Below, in pieces: positions 13,301 through 24,753 of a DNA stretch of 64,000 nucleotides. A model generated the notes under the pieces. That model was not told the origin of the DNA. It searched no databases and worked only from the letters and a program-made list of their open reading frames with translations. Position 1 is the stretch's first letter. Each line of letters starts with the position of its first letter. This DNA comes from Atkinsonella hypoxylon (taxonomy: Eukaryota; Ascomycota; Sordariomycetes; Hypocreales; Clavicipitaceae), in NCBI GenBank assembly GCA_000729835.1, contig JFHB01000151.1:1-64000 (forward strand), read 5' to 3'. Made by a program: the position numbers and the translations under genes.

Positions 13301-13842
13301 AATTAACTTTACTTAGTAAAAGCAGTAAAAGCAGTTAAATAGAAGCTATAAGCTAGTAGAATAGTATAAGGTAAAGAACTTAGTTTAGCTAATGCTCTAT
13401 TATATTAAAATAAACTACTTAAGTTAAAAGCTTAATTAAGTTATAGTAAAGTATATAGTTATAAATATACTAATACCTTTAACTATAAAGTTAGATATTT
13501 TACTAGGAATTTACTTAGTCTTCTATATTAACCTTATTAAGTAAGCAGTAATAGACCTCTTACTTTTCTAGTAGCTAGCTAACTTAAGGCTTAGTTCTAA
13601 GCTAACTATAATAGATACTAACTTATCTCTTAAGAAATATAGAGTAAAGGAAATTCTAGCTACTAAAAACGCTTTAGGCTAAAGGAGACACTATTAAGTG
13701 CTTATTAAGTAGGTAGAATTTATTTAGTTTATATAGAAACTACTAGAAAACTTTCTTAATATAGAGGTATTAGATTAATTTAAGTTACAGTAAAAGAACG
13801 CTTAATTTAACAATAGGCTTAGTAAAAATATAGTAAAATTTT
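10351..13842 (+). pseudogene. pol: Gypsy-B#1 Pol remnant: protease, RT, RNase H, integrase, chromodomain
   Basis: A nearly continuous plus-strand frame. A protease-like segment at about 10360-10530 ends in the usual Gly-x-x-(Trp/Leu)-Leu-x-x-x-Asn pattern. RT follows at about 10720-11480, with the catalytic YLDD reading YLDN (the GAT AAC near 11300), a TG-to-TA change. RNase H is at about 11540-12110, the integrase zinc region at about 12500-12670 and its core to about 13420. A chromodomain is at about 13632-13785, with the RVKEIL start and the Glu-Asn-Phe-Leu end typical of fungal chromoviruses; its aromatic cage Trp codons are now stops. Chromodomains steer integration to marked chromatin, which fits the self-nesting seen here. 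Non-functional. Confidence 0.85.
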
Positions 13843-13924
13843 ATATAAACTTTAACAATAATTTAATTACCTTTAACTAAAAATAAAAGAAAATAAACTT
13901 CTCTTTATAGAGGCCTATATAACT

Positions 13925-13967
13925 ATAAAAAAAAAATAAAAAAAAATAAAAAATAAAACAAAAGAAA
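13925..13967 (+). repeat. A-rich tract after the chromodomain
   Basis: Runs of A broken by single T and C residues, directly after the pol frame. The same tract appears as a T-run on the plus strand in Gypsy-B#2 (about 35807-35823) and #3 (about 54035-54062), so it belongs to the element. It separates Pol from the 3' frame. Confidence 0.7.
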
Positions 13968-13979
13968 TTTCTTAGTAAG

Positions 13980-14615
13980 TAGTAAAGAGGCATTAGTACT
14001 TACAGTATAGAGGTATAACTACCTAGAAAGCGCTCTATTGCTCTTTAAGCAGTTGCAAAATAGAAGCTAAAGGAACTATATAGTGTCCCTAGAGTAGTAT
14101 AGAAGTAAGAGCTAAAATAGTAGTGCTAGTAGAAAATATAGAGGCTAGAGTAGATAAGAATATAACTAGCGCTCTAGATTAAGGCTTTACTCTAGTAGGT
14201 ATAGGTAAGAATATAACGTCTTAAATAGCTTAGTGCCTTAGGCATAAAGGTATAGTTCTAAGGGGAAGAAAAATAAAGAAAAAGAAGGCTAAAGAGGCAG
14301 TAAGCTAGGTTAAAGTTATATACTTTAGAAATATAGATAGTAATTAGCGCTATAAGTAGTTTAAGCTTTTAAGCTCTACCTAAAGGTAGATATATTTCTA
14401 GTGTATTACCTTAAGGTTATTCTATAAGAGTAAAGGAATAATATATAGCAGTAAAGGAGCCTTATATAGCAGTAAAGGGGCAGCAGTAGTAGAGGTTAGC
14501 AGTATATAATAAGGTATAAGTATAGGTAGAGGCAACAATAAAAGTATAGTAATAGCAGCAGTAATAGTAGGTATAGAAGAGAATAAGAAGTTATTGTTAA
14601 TATCTATAGAGATAT
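13980..14615 (+). pseudogene. Gypsy-B#1 3' reading frame, first part, unknown function
   Basis: After the chromodomain, one plus-strand frame has clearly fewer stops than the other two over about 210 codons and reads like protein: Lys/Arg-rich near 14260-14290, then Ser/Gly/Val-rich. Many Ile codons are ATA, as expected of RIP-hit Met codons. The frame continues in step across the copia B insertion into 48314-49200. The antisense strand is also fairly open, so the coding strand is not certain. I recognise no domain. Standard gypsy elements end near the chromodomain, so this is extra sequence. Confidence 0.35.
14611..14615. other. Target-site duplication GATAT, left copy (copia B)
   Basis: The right copy is at 48309-48313. 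The uninterrupted site can be read in Gypsy-B#2 near 35153-35163, where the GATAT occurs only once. Confidence 0.9.
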
Positions 14616-15309
14616 TGTTGAAAATAATAGGGATTACAGGACTAGATAGAAGAGGGTAGTGGTCTCTTATATTTAGCACCTGTAATTGCTCCTAGCAATT
14701 ATCACGTAGTGGAAGCAGCAGCGGCCTAAATCAAGCTGTAGTGTATAGTATAGATCACGTAGAGGCAGTAGATAACTATAATAATAGTGGTATCTTATAT
14801 TGAGAGCGCTATAACGAACAAGTAAGGATAGGATCTTGAATCTTTCCAGTCCCTTATAGACCCTCTAACTATATTAGCGGGCCGTAGTCGCTAGAAGGGG
14901 CTTATAGGCTACTTTATAATTTCTGCAAAAAGATTTACTATATAAAAACAAAAAAATTAACTTACAGCTATACAAACGAGACGCCTATATATATAATTTA
15001 ACAAATTCCACTAATAATAAGCAACCCTTATAAGCAACTCTATTTAACAATTATACTATTAGATAGCCCTAATTCTTAGCTTTTAAATAGTATACTTCTT
15101 AAATTTCTACTATTGCTAGTTGTAGAGAAAATCGCAGTTAAAGTTAACTATAGGTTAGGCAACTTTGCCTTAGTTAATTCTAGATGTTTTGCATCTAGTA
15201 ACAGCAATATCTCTACTAAAAATCAACGTAACAAGACCTAATAAGGGTTACGTAATAGAGCAACTAGTAGGCATAAAAATAGGCTATATAGGGTAGCTTA
15301 TTTTTAACA
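14616..15309 (-). repeat. Copia B 3' LTR (694 bp)
   Basis: Read on plus it starts TGTTGAAAATAATAGG and ends TTATTTTTAACA, so both ends follow the TG...CA rule. It is colinear with 47615-48308. Its left (outer) part keeps CACGTAGTGGAAGC, whereas the inner copy reads CACGTAGTAGAAGC. Its right (inner) end has TTACGTAA where the outer copy keeps TCACGTGA. Confidence 0.93.
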
Positions 15310-15559
15310 CTCCCTCTAGAAATGTAAGAAGTAACTAGTTCTATAAGCAACTTAGCTCCTTTAAAGGATATCTAAGTTAGAATCAACTAACAAAATACAG
15401 TACTAATAACAGAACTAAATAACATAACTAATTCCAGCAATTCCAGGGTAGTTATAGTTGAATATAACTAGTTATTGTTAATTGTTTTTGTTGTTTTCGA
15501 TTTTTAACTGTTTTTCGTTGCTTTTCGATTTTTTAAGTGTTTTTGTTGCTTTTATAAGC
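15310..15559 (-). other. Copia B 3' untranslated region and polypurine tract
   Basis: Equivalent to 23802-24050 of copia A. The polypurine tract reads as CTCCCTCT on plus, directly beside the LTR. Confidence 0.75.
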
Positions 15560-16938
15560 TAACTAGAAAGCTCTAGTAACTTAATAAATTGTTAATGCTT
15601 TTAAATAGCAAGAGGCTTAGTTAGGCTATCTGCTAGCATCTAATTTATATCAATATAACTAACCTTAGCTATACCTTTACGAATCTTTTCTCTAATGTAG
15701 TTAAACTTCAAAAGGGTGTACTTAGTTCTACTATACAACGTTAGGTTGTAAGCAGTAACTATAGCGCCTTAATTATTACACCTAATAGGAATAGGAGGGG
15801 TTAAAGGTAGCTTTATCTCCTTAAAAAGGCCGTAAAGCCACTCTAATTCCCTAATAGCTTTAGATAATACATTAGATTCTGCTTCTAATGTAGAAAGAGC
15901 AATAGTACTAGCTTTCTTTGATTTCCAGCTAATAGGTCCACTAGCTAGCTTATATAGATAAGTATAGGTTAATTTAGAAGAGACTTTATTACCAGCAAAA
16001 TCGCTATTGCAATAACTAAGGAGGGTCTTAAGTACTTCTTTACAACTAATAGAACTATTAGAAGCTTTAGAAGAAGACCCTATAGGGTGTAGACTAGAAC
16101 GCTTATAAATAATGGTAAAGCTTCTAGTACTACTTAAGTACCTTAGGAGGTGCTTAGAGGCGTTTAGGTGCTCTATATAGAGCTTAGCTAGAAAAGTTAA
16201 TAGCCACTAAACGGAAAAAGCAATATTAGCCCTAGTTAGCAACATAAGGTACATTATAGTGCCTATTATGCTCTAATAAAGCTTATAATCGGATTTTAAG
16301 AGAAGTTTTGTAACTAGTTGCTTTAGAATTCCCGGCTGTATAGGGATAGAAGCTAGCTTAGCATCTAGCATTTTAAATCTCTTTAGGGCTTTAAGGATAT
16401 ATTGAGATTAGTGGATTTTAATAGACCTTTTAGACCTATTACGGGTGATTTATACACCTAGAAAGAATTCTGCTGGTCCCCTATCTTCTATTGGATAAGC
16501 TTTATGTAATAGCTTCTTTAGCTTGTTAATATAGCTTAGATTTAGACCAATTAGAAGACAGTTATCTACGTAAGTAGCAATATACGTAGATGTAGCTAGG
16601 TTATAAAAGACTGCTGGGTCTAATATAAGAGGTTTAAATCTATGCTTTTGAAGTAATTCTGTTAGAATTTGCTGCTATTCTCTAGGACTTTGCTTTAGAC
16701 TATAGAGGGATTTTTCTAGCTTAATTACTTGCTCTTTAGAGGGCTTGTAATTACAGCTTTTTAGTAGCTTAGCTACTGATAGCGTTGCTTCTGCAAATTC
16801 AACGAATCCATCTGGGATTTCTATATAAATAGCTTCCTTTAGCTTGCTATTTAAAAACGCTCCTATAAAGTCGATTTGCTCAACTTCCCAGTTATTAAAA
16901 GCTGCAAGAGCTAATAATATACGCTAGCTAGGAGGAAT
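15560..16938 (-). pseudogene. pol: Copia B Pol remnant, C-terminal half (RT end and RNase H)
   Basis: Minus-strand coding that corresponds to 22403-23801 of copia A: the second half of RT and the RNase H, ending in the Asp-Ser-Leu-Thr-Lys-Pro-Leu motif usual at the copia C-terminus. The RT active site reads YVDN instead of YVDD (around 16565-16580), as in copia A and C. Stops replace Gln and Trp codons. It ends at 16938 because copia A inserted here. The reading resumes at 24754, the GGAAT target (16934-16938 and 24749-24753) being duplicated. Confidence 0.88.
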
Positions 16939-17636
16939 TGTTAAAAATAAGCTACCCTGTATAGCCTATTTTTATGCCTACTAGTTGCTCTATCACGTGA
17001 CCCTCATTAGGTCTTGTTACGTTGATTTTTGGTAGAGATATCGTTGTTACTAGATGCAAACATCTAGATTTAACTAAGGCAAAGTTGCCTAACCTATAGT
17101 CAACTTTAACTGCGATTTTCTCTACAACTAGCAATAGTAGAAATTCAAGAAGTATACCATTTAAAAGCTAAGAATTAGGGCTATTTAATAGTATAATTGT
17201 TAGATAGAGTTGCTTATAAGGGTTGCTTGTTATTAGTGGAATTTGTTAAATTATGCATATAGGCGTCTCGTTTGTATAGCTGTAAGTTAATTTTTTTGTT
17301 TTTATATAGTAAATCTTTTTGCGGAAATTATAAAGTGGCCTACAAGCCCCTTCTAGCAACTACAGCCTGCTAATATAGTTAGTAGGTCTATAAAGGACTA
17401 GAAAGATTTAAGATCCTACTCTTACCAACTTGTTCGTTACAGCGCTCTTAATATAAAGATACCACTATTACAGTTATCTATTGCCTCTACGTAATCTAGT
17501 ACTATACACTACAGCTTAATTTAGGCCGCTGCTGCTTCCACTACGTAATAATTGCTAGGAGCAATTATAGGTGCTAAATCTAAGAGACTACTACTCTCTT
17601 AGATATCTAGTCCTGTAATCCCTATTATTTTCAAAA
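16939..17636 (+). repeat. Copia A 5' LTR (698 bp)
   Basis: Starts TGTTAAAAATAAGCTACCC and ends TTTTCAAAA (the last four bases are CAACA-like in other copies). The first half keeps TG/CA-rich sequence such as TCACGTGACCCTCATTAGG. The second half is more RIP-changed than the matching part of the 3' LTR. Confidence 0.93.
16993..17000. promoter_or_regulatory. Palindromic E-box TCACGTGA in the copia LTR
   Basis: A perfect 8-base palindrome containing CACGTG, the site bound by many bHLH activators. It is also present in the outer copia B LTR end (48247-48254) and both solo LTRs, and is converted to TTACGTAA in the inner LTR copies near 24103. It may be a transcription signal of the element; this is inference from position and motif only. 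Confidence 0.45.
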
Positions 17637-17654
17637 GGTTATAAGCCCGGTAGA
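17637..17654 (+). promoter_or_regulatory. Copia A primer binding site
   Basis: GGTTATAAGCCCGG directly follows the LTR. Its complement has the shape of an anticodon arm (GGGCTTATAACC with loop CTTATAA) rather than a tRNA 3' end. This suggests priming by a cut 5' half-tRNA, as known for Drosophila copia and yeast Ty5. The loop would give anticodon UAU (Ile), or CAU (initiator Met) if the middle T is a RIP change. Copia B has the same bases at 47597-47614. Confidence 0.55.
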
Positions 17655-18569
17655 CCTATCTGCAAGCTGTTAGCCCGCTGAAATCTACTATTGTGTACTG
17701 TATTACCCACTAGAAGCTATATTAAGACCTGCGCTAGCAGCTATCGCTGCTATTAGTAGCTTGCTGGAAGCTATTAATACCTGCCGCACACACATCGCCA
17801 GCCACTATACTAGTGTTTTCATTCTGCCCACCCTATGCCTCCTGCACTAGTTCTATGCACCCTATGCATATACACTTTTAAAGCTATTCTTAATAGCTAG
17901 GTTCTATTGTCGCGCAACATCAAAATATATACATCTGCACACATTACATTTGCACTGCAAATCGTTTTATTAGGCACTGCCTAATCAATTATTTCCATTA
18001 AGAAATAAGCTTAGCGCTGCACTGCATCGCTTGTTGTTGTTGTTATATTGTGCACCCTATGTACCTCTGTTAGTAGCTATACTACAATTTATAGTGCACG
18101 CCTAACAGCTCTTGTTGTAGATATTCCTGTGTTTTTAGTCGCAGAATTAATTTGTGTAGTAATCCTACTGGTTAGGATTTTGAAGTAGGAATTAGCTAGA
18201 TATCCCTAAATTAGCTGTGCCTAGGTCTCCACTGATTTATTAGAACCTAATTGGAGAAGAATCTCCTGAATTTTTTGGCTAAAAATAGCTAGGACCTATG
18301 TTTTATGCCCCTTACGACTGCTTATCAATCTAGTCTGCTATATAAATTGTATGCGCATACAGATCGCAATATAATGCAGCCTTTAGAGCCTGTTATACCT
18401 ATTACGAAAGAAATTGGAGAAAAATCTCAGTATAATTTCTGAAGATATAGGGCACTTCTAGCCTATATTTAGTAAGAATTATTACTGTTATTTACTACTA
18501 TTTCCACTGTAATTTGGCTATAATTAGCTATAAAAGAGCGTTAAATTAGCTACTTTTTAAACCCTTAAA
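17655..18569 (+). other. Copia A leader, about 0.9 kb
   Basis: Transcribed leader between the primer site and the Gag start. It has no long frame. It is GC-richer than its surroundings and keeps many CA/TG dinucleotides. A short imperfect direct repeat (GAAGCTAT followed by ACCTGC) occurs near 17705 and 17767. The equivalent leader of copia B is 46652-47596. Confidence 0.65.
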
Positions 18570-21500
18570 ATGGCACTAAAAGGAATAGGCAAGGGAAAGA
18601 GCACAAGCCCTAAACGGGGTAGTGGTTCTAGTACACTAGCTACAGCTGCTACTAGCTTTCTTGGTCCAGCAAGGTCCCCCCCTTAGCTAGTAGATTCCTC
18701 TTCTAATAAAGAAGATTATACAGCTAAGAAGGCTCTAAAGGAAGCTAGATTAGCTTCTAAAAGAGTAGTGCAAGTCTATAATGTGCAAGCTGATCTAAAA
18801 GCTTAAATGGATAAGCAATAAGAGACCCTAAATAGATTTATTAGGCATAGTGAAGCAAAACAAAGCCAAAATAAAGGTAATATAGCTGATTTACTAAGTA
18901 AATTAGATACTATAATTACATCTATGGGTAAACTCTCTATAGGGTCTCCTAAAGCAGATCCTGTTACTTCTAAGACTTCTAAAGTCTCTTTTGAAGTCCC
19001 TAAACCTTCTAGTTCTAATAGTGCTACTTTTCTGCCTGCTTTTAATGAAGGCACTATAAAAGAGCTAAATAAGAAGGTCCACTTAATTCTAGAGGCTGCT
19101 AAGCTAAAAGGCCCTAAAAATTTTAAACAGTAGAAGCAAGCTTTAACTATTTAATTTAGGGCACTAGGATTCCCTTAATTTATTAATAATCCTAGTATAG
19201 CTAGTACTTTAGTAGATTTAGAACAAGCTATTATCCTTATAATTATAAGAGATAGTTGCTAATCTAGACCTTAAGCTGCTATAAGCTAGCATAAGTCCCC
19301 TGTAGATGCCTATAACGTTCTAGTTAGGCAATATTCGCAGAGTGCTAAAATACAACGTAGTACGCTATATGCTAGTTATTATAACTTATCGTTTTCGAAC
19401 TATAAGGGATCTTTAGAGGCCTTTAATGCTGAATTTAATAATTTACTAGCTAGATTACAGCTCTGTAGTGTAGCTATTAATCCTATTAACTAAGTAAATT
19501 ATTATATTAATGCTTTAAAGAAGACCTTCCCTAGCTAGGCTGAAAGGCAGCGATATTCTATTAGAGCTGCTAGAGCACAAGGTCTATCTGTAAAAATGCT
19601 GAATTTACAGTTCCTTATAGCTAATTTATTAGAAGAACAAAGAGATAAAAGCTCCTCTATATCTAAAGCTCTTAGTTATAAGGCTTCTAATAGTTCTAAT
19701 AATAATAAGGCTAATTAAGGAAAGAATCCTCCTAATCAGAAGAAGAATTCTAACGATTCTAATTCTAATAATTCTAATGCCTCTAAAGATATAGATAAAG
19801 CCTTTAAGAATAAGAAGAAGTAGAAGGGCCAAAGAAGAAGTAACAAAAACTCTAGGAATAAGGATAGAGAAGCTGCTTTTGCTATAGGTTGTTATAACCT
19901 ATCTACTAGCAACTAGGATACTATAGAATCTAATAATTCTAGCAGTTCTAGTAGTAATAATTCTTACGATTTAGATATAGAATCCACTACTAGTGATACT
20001 AGTACTACTAGTAATAATACCCCTTCTTTTAACTATTCTAATGGAATAATTAAAAACTCCTTACTATACAATACAGGTTCTACCTATTATATAGTTAACA
20101 ATAAGGCATTTTTTAGGACTTTTAAGCCTATAAAAAAGGGTAAAACTGCGCCTATTGCTACTAGAGGAGGTCCTATTTATCCTAAAGGACAGGGAACTGC
20201 TGTATTCTAAGTACTAGTTAGTATAAATCTAGCTAAATACAGGCCTTTAGCTCTAAAGGATGCTCTATATTGCTTAGGTTTAGATACTAACCTAATTAGT
20301 AGTCTAAAGCACTATTTAATAGAGGGCACTCTCCTTAGAAATCAGCTATTTCTAGCTAATAAAAGCTGCTGTAGGCTTCTAAATCCCAAAAAGCATAGTT
20401 TCTTCTTACAGCTTAAGGGGCAAGAGACCCCTAGAGTGTGTAAAAACCACGCAAATCTCTCTTATATAGGATTTACTAGCAATAGTTATAATAGCGGTTA
20501 TAATGCTAGTTATCCTATAGAGGTTTAAATCCCTTAACAGCCTAGTTTTAATCCTAAGGAATATAGCTAAATCGAGAAATTATCTGATTTTAAAGAAGAA
20601 GATAATACTAATAACGATGCTATAGAGCTATTAGCCCTAGTTCCTAAATAGGCTCCTAGTTAGATTCCTTCTAATAACAGGGATTTAGAAGGTCTAAATC
20701 CTAAGTTGCTAGATATTAGAGGAAGTAGCTGTCTAGATCCCTTAAACAAGGCCTGTAGTTCTTAAGAGATCTAGCAAGATAGGGAGCAACAGGAAGCTAG
20801 CTCTAATGATAATTCTAGTAACCCTATAGCTTCTTCTTCCTATAAGAAGCTCCTAGAATTAGCTGCTACTTAGCACGTTAGATTAGGGCATATAGAACTC
20901 CCTTTACTAAAGAAGACTGCTTCTATTACTAAAGGTATTCCTAATTTTATAAAAATTAAGGAAAAGGATTTTAACTGCTTAGCTTGCAACTAAGCTAAAG
21001 CTGTTAGAAGACCTAGCAAGCATACTATTCCTAACCCCTTTAGATGTTTAGATATTATAGAGGGAGATACTGTTAAAATAGAGCCTATACTGCACAATAA
21101 GAGGCCTTTAGTTCTTTTTCTAATTAATAGAAAATTACAGTATAAGTAGTCTTTTAATCTAGCTAATAAAGAGGGTTCTACGCTCTATAGCTGTATTAAA
21201 GGCTTCTTTAAGGAATTAAAAAACCAGTATAACTGCTACCCTAAACACCTTTATTTTAATAGTAGTATAGAAATTAATACTAAGTTGTAAGCTTAGCTAT
21301 CTTCTAAGGGTATTTGCTTTAGCACCTCTTGCCCCTATATTTACAAATAGAATAGGCTAATAGAGAGAGCTATAAGGGTACTTCTAGACCGTTTACGTGC
21401 TACCCTACAGTAGTTACAATTACCTCTATATCTATAGTCTTACATCCTTTCTGCTATAGTGAATTTAGTTAATACTACTGCGAATAGTACTAAACCACTA

Positions 21501-23801
21501 AGTCCTAAACAGCTATATCTAGCTAATTTAGAGCCTTCTAGGACCTATAAGCCTAATTTTACCAAAATAAGGGCTATAGGCTCCTATTGCGAAGTTCTAA
21601 TTCCTTTAAAACAACAATCTAGGTTGCAGAAGCTAGCTAAAAGAATTATTCCTAGTAGACTTTTAGCTACGCTAGGTTCTAATGTATATCTAATATACAT
21701 TCCCTCTAAACGAGCTATTATAAAGACTAGCTTCGTTAAAATTATAGAAGGAATAGGCCCTATTTCTTAGGGTATCCCTAAGGTTCCTATTAGTTCTATA
21801 GTAGATAATCCTTTAGAGGGAGAAATTAATAACCAGCAATTAGTGGATAATTATACTCCTAAGTATCCTTATCCTAGTTATCTAGATGTACTGAATTATC
21901 CACTAGAACCTATAGATCAAGCTCTTCTACTAAGCAACCCTATAGAAGCTATAGAGGCCCCTAAAGCCCCTATACCTATAGAAACACCTATAGAAGCTAC
22001 TATAGAAGCTGAAGCTAATGCTGATGCTATAGATTTAGATAGAGACATATTTTCCTTAATTAAGGATCTATACTTTAAGGCAAGGACTAAAGCAGCTATT
22101 ACTTCTAATAGCAATAAGGATAAACTTCCTAACACATAGAAGCAAGCCCTAAAAAGCTCTACTAAGCAGCATTAAATAGAAGCTACCTATAGCGAATTTA
22201 AGCAGCTATTAGCTGCTAGAACCTTTAAATTTATAGGGAAAGACTAAGTACCTAAGGGCTAAAGAGTTCTAAAGAATAGGCTTGTCTACAGGCTAAAAAA
22301 GGATAAAGAAAATAATCCTATTAAATATAAGGCCCGCCTTATTACTAAGGGATTTATGCAAATAGAAGGTTAAGACTATCTAGAGACCTTTGCTGCAACT
22401 AGTATTCCTTCTAGCTAGCGTATATTATTAGCTCTTGCAGCTTTTAATAACTAGGAAGTCGAGTAAATCGACTTTATAGGAGCGTTTTTAAATAGCAAGC
22501 TAAAAGAAGCTATTTATATAGAAATCCCAGATGGATTTGTTAAATTTGCAGAGCAAGCATCGCCATCAGTAGCTAAGCTACTAAAAAGCTGTAATTACAG
22601 GCCTTCTAAAGACTAGGTAATTAAGCTAGAAAAATCCCTCTATGGTTTAAAGCAAAGTCCTAGAGAATAGCAGCAAATTCTAATAGAATTACTTCAAAAG
22701 CATAGATTTAAACCTCTTATATTAGACCTAGCAGTCTTTTATAACCTAGCTACATCTACGTATATTGCTACTTACGTAGATAACTGTCTTCTAATTAGTC
22801 TAAATCTAAGCTATATCAACAAGCTAAAGAAGCTATTACATAAAGCTTATCCAATAGAAGATAGGGGACCAGCAGAATTCTTTCTAGGCATTTAAATCAC
22901 CCGTAATAGGTCTAAAAGGTCTATTAAAATCCATTAATCTCAATATATCCTTAAAGCTCTAGAGAGATTCAAAATGCTAGATACTAAGCTAGCTTCTATC
23001 CCTATACAGCTAGGGATTCTAAAGCAACTAGTTACAAAACTTCTCTTAAAATCCGATTATAAGCTTTATTAGAGCATAATAGGCACTATAATGTACCTAA
23101 TGTTGCTAACTAGGGCTAATATTGCTTTTTCCGTTCAGTGGCTATCAACCTTTCTAGCTAAGCCCTATATAGAGCACCTAAACGCCTCTAAGCACCTCCT
23201 AAGGTACTTAAGTGGTACTAGAAGCTTTACTATCATTTATAAGCGATCTAGTCCACACCCTTTAGCAGGGTCTTCCTCTAAAAAGTCTTCTAAATCCTCT
23301 AATAGTTCTATTAGTTGTAAAGAAGTACTTAAGACCCTTCTTGGTTATTGCGATAGCGATTTTGCTGGTGATAAAGTTTCTTCTAAATCAACCTATACTT
23401 ATCTATATAAGCTAGCTAGTGGACCTATTAGCTGGAAATTAAAGAAAGCTAGTACTATTGCTCTTTCTACATTAGAAGCAGAATCTAATGCATTATCTAA
23501 AGCTATTAGGGAATTAGAGTGGCTCTACAGCCTTTTTAAGGAGATAAAGCTACCTTTAACCCCTCCTATTCCTATTAGGTGTAATAATCAAGGCGCTATA
23601 GTTACTGCTTACAACCTAACGTTGTATAATAGGACTAAGCACACCCTTCTAAAGTTTAACTACATTAGGGAAAAGATTCGTAAAGGTATAGCTAAGGTTA
23701 GTTATATTAATATAAATTAGATGCTAGTAGATAGCCTAACTAAGCCTCTTGCTATCTAAAAGCATTAACAATTTATTAAGTTACTAGAGCTTTCTAGCTA
23801 G
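18570..23801 (+). pseudogene. gag-pol: Copia A Gag-Pol polyprotein, RIP-damaged but unshifted
   Basis: The single frame starts at ATG 18570 (context AAAATGG) and stays in phase for about 1740 codons. Gag covers residues 1 to about 490, with Lys/Ser/Asn-rich ends. The protease active site reads NTG at residues 501-503 where DTG is expected. The integrase zinc motif is intact: His 769, His 774, Cys 803, Cys 806. The integrase core follows to about 1000. RT begins near 1230, with YVDN at 1402-1405 in place of YVDD, and RNase H from about 1590 carries the CDSDFAGD motif. The stretch 23091-23717 is fully open, then TAG at 23718 interrupts before the final SLTKPL motif. Stops are almost all TAA or TAG at Gln or Trp positions. 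Asp-to-Asn changes in protease and RT make it inactive. Confidence 0.92.
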
Positions 23802-24050
23802 CTTATAAAAGCAACAAAAATACTTAAAAAATCGAAAAGCAACGAAAAACAGTTAAAAATCGAAAACAACAAAAACAATTAACAACAACTAGTTATATTC
23901 AACTATAACTACCCTAGAATTGCTGGAATTAGTTATATTATTTAGTTCTGTTATTAGTACTGTATTTCGTTAGTTAATTCTAACTTAGATATCCTTTAAA
24001 GGAGCTAAGTTGCTTATAGAACTAGTTACTTCTTATATTTCTAGAGGGAG
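23802..24050 (+). other. Copia A 3' untranslated region with polypurine tract
   Basis: Contains short alternating AAAAATCGAAAA and GCAACGAAAA repeats near 23845-23880 and the polypurine tract AGAGGGAG at 24043-24050, which would prime plus-strand DNA synthesis directly at the LTR. Confidence 0.7.
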
Positions 24051-24748
24051 TGTTAAAAATAAGCTACCCTATATAGCCTATTTTTATGCCTACTAGTTGC
24101 TCTATTACGTAACCCTTATTAGGTCTTATTACGTTGATTTTTAGTAGAGATATTGTTGTTACTAGATGCAAACATCTAGATTTAACTAAGGCAAAGTTGC
24201 CTAACCTATAGTTAACTTTAACTGCAATTTTCTCTACAACTAGCAATAGTAGAAATTTAAGAAGTATACTATTTAAAAGCTAAGAATTAGGGCTATTTAA
24301 TAGTATAATTATTAGATAGAGTTGCTTATAAGGGTTGCTTATTATTAGTGGAATTTGTTAAATTGTACATATAGGCGTCTCGTTTGTATAGCTGTAAGTC
24401 GATTTTTTTGTTTTTATATAGTAAATCTTTTTGCGGAAATTATAAAGTAGCCTATAAGCCCCTTCTAGCGACTATAGCCTGCTGATATAGTTAGTAGGTC
24501 TATAAGGGACTAGAAAGATTCAAGATCCTACCCTTACTAACTTGTTCGTTACAGCGCTCTCAATATAAAGATACCACTATTACAGTTATCTATTGCCTCT
24601 ACGTAATCTAGTACTATACACTATAGCTTGATTTAGGCCGCTGCTGCTTCCACTACGTAATAATTGCTAGGAGCAATTACAGGTGCTAAATCTAAGAGAC
24701 CACTACCCTCTTAGATATCTAGTCCTGTAATCCCTATTATTTTCAAAA
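24051..24748 (+). repeat. Copia A 3' LTR (698 bp)
   Basis: Colinear with 16939-17636. Its inner start is RIP-changed (ATTACGTAACCC where the outer copy has ATCACGTGACCC). Its outer end keeps bases lost in the 5' LTR, for example GATTCAAGATCC against GATTTAAGATCC. Confidence 0.93.
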
Positions 24749-24753
24749 GGAAT

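Larger units (their letters stand above)
16939..24748 (+). mobile_element. Copia A: full-length copia retrotransposon inserted in copia B
   Basis: Complete 7810-bp element with 698-bp LTRs at 16939-17636 and 24051-24748, a primer binding site, a leader of about 0.9 kb, a single Gag-Pol frame (18570-23801), a polypurine tract and a GGAAT target duplication (16934-16938 and 24749-24753). It lies antisense inside another copy of its own family. It is the best preserved element in the window: the frame is never shifted, and the damage consists mainly of RIP-type stops and missense changes. Confidence 0.95.

Noticed and set aside
14422..14679. Open minus-strand frame of 85 codons rich in Leu, Ile and Pro
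   Set aside because: It crosses the junction of Gypsy-B#1 with the copia B LTR, so it cannot be an old gene; it is low-complexity antisense of the Gypsy-B 3' region.
14616..15309. The 694-707 bp repeats read as MITEs, because they look similar in both orientations at their ends
   Set aside because: The ends are the short TG...CA inverted repeat of LTRs, and the repeats bracket copia internal sequence with a primer site and polypurine tract.
16952..17134. Minus-strand 60-codon frame in the copia A 5' LTR, repeated at 24064-24246
   Set aside because: Lies wholly within the LTR; the repeat comes from the two LTRs. Nothing protein-like is conserved beyond the DNA itself.
18803..19054. Minus-strand 83-codon frame
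   Set aside because: Antisense of copia A Gag, which is supported on plus by its start context, colinear copies and domain order.
21917..22135. Antisense frames of about 72-80 codons, also at 25022-25240 and 60239-60481
   Set aside because: Shadows of the Pro/Glu/Ala-rich linker of copia Pol, which is open on the true coding strand in each copy.
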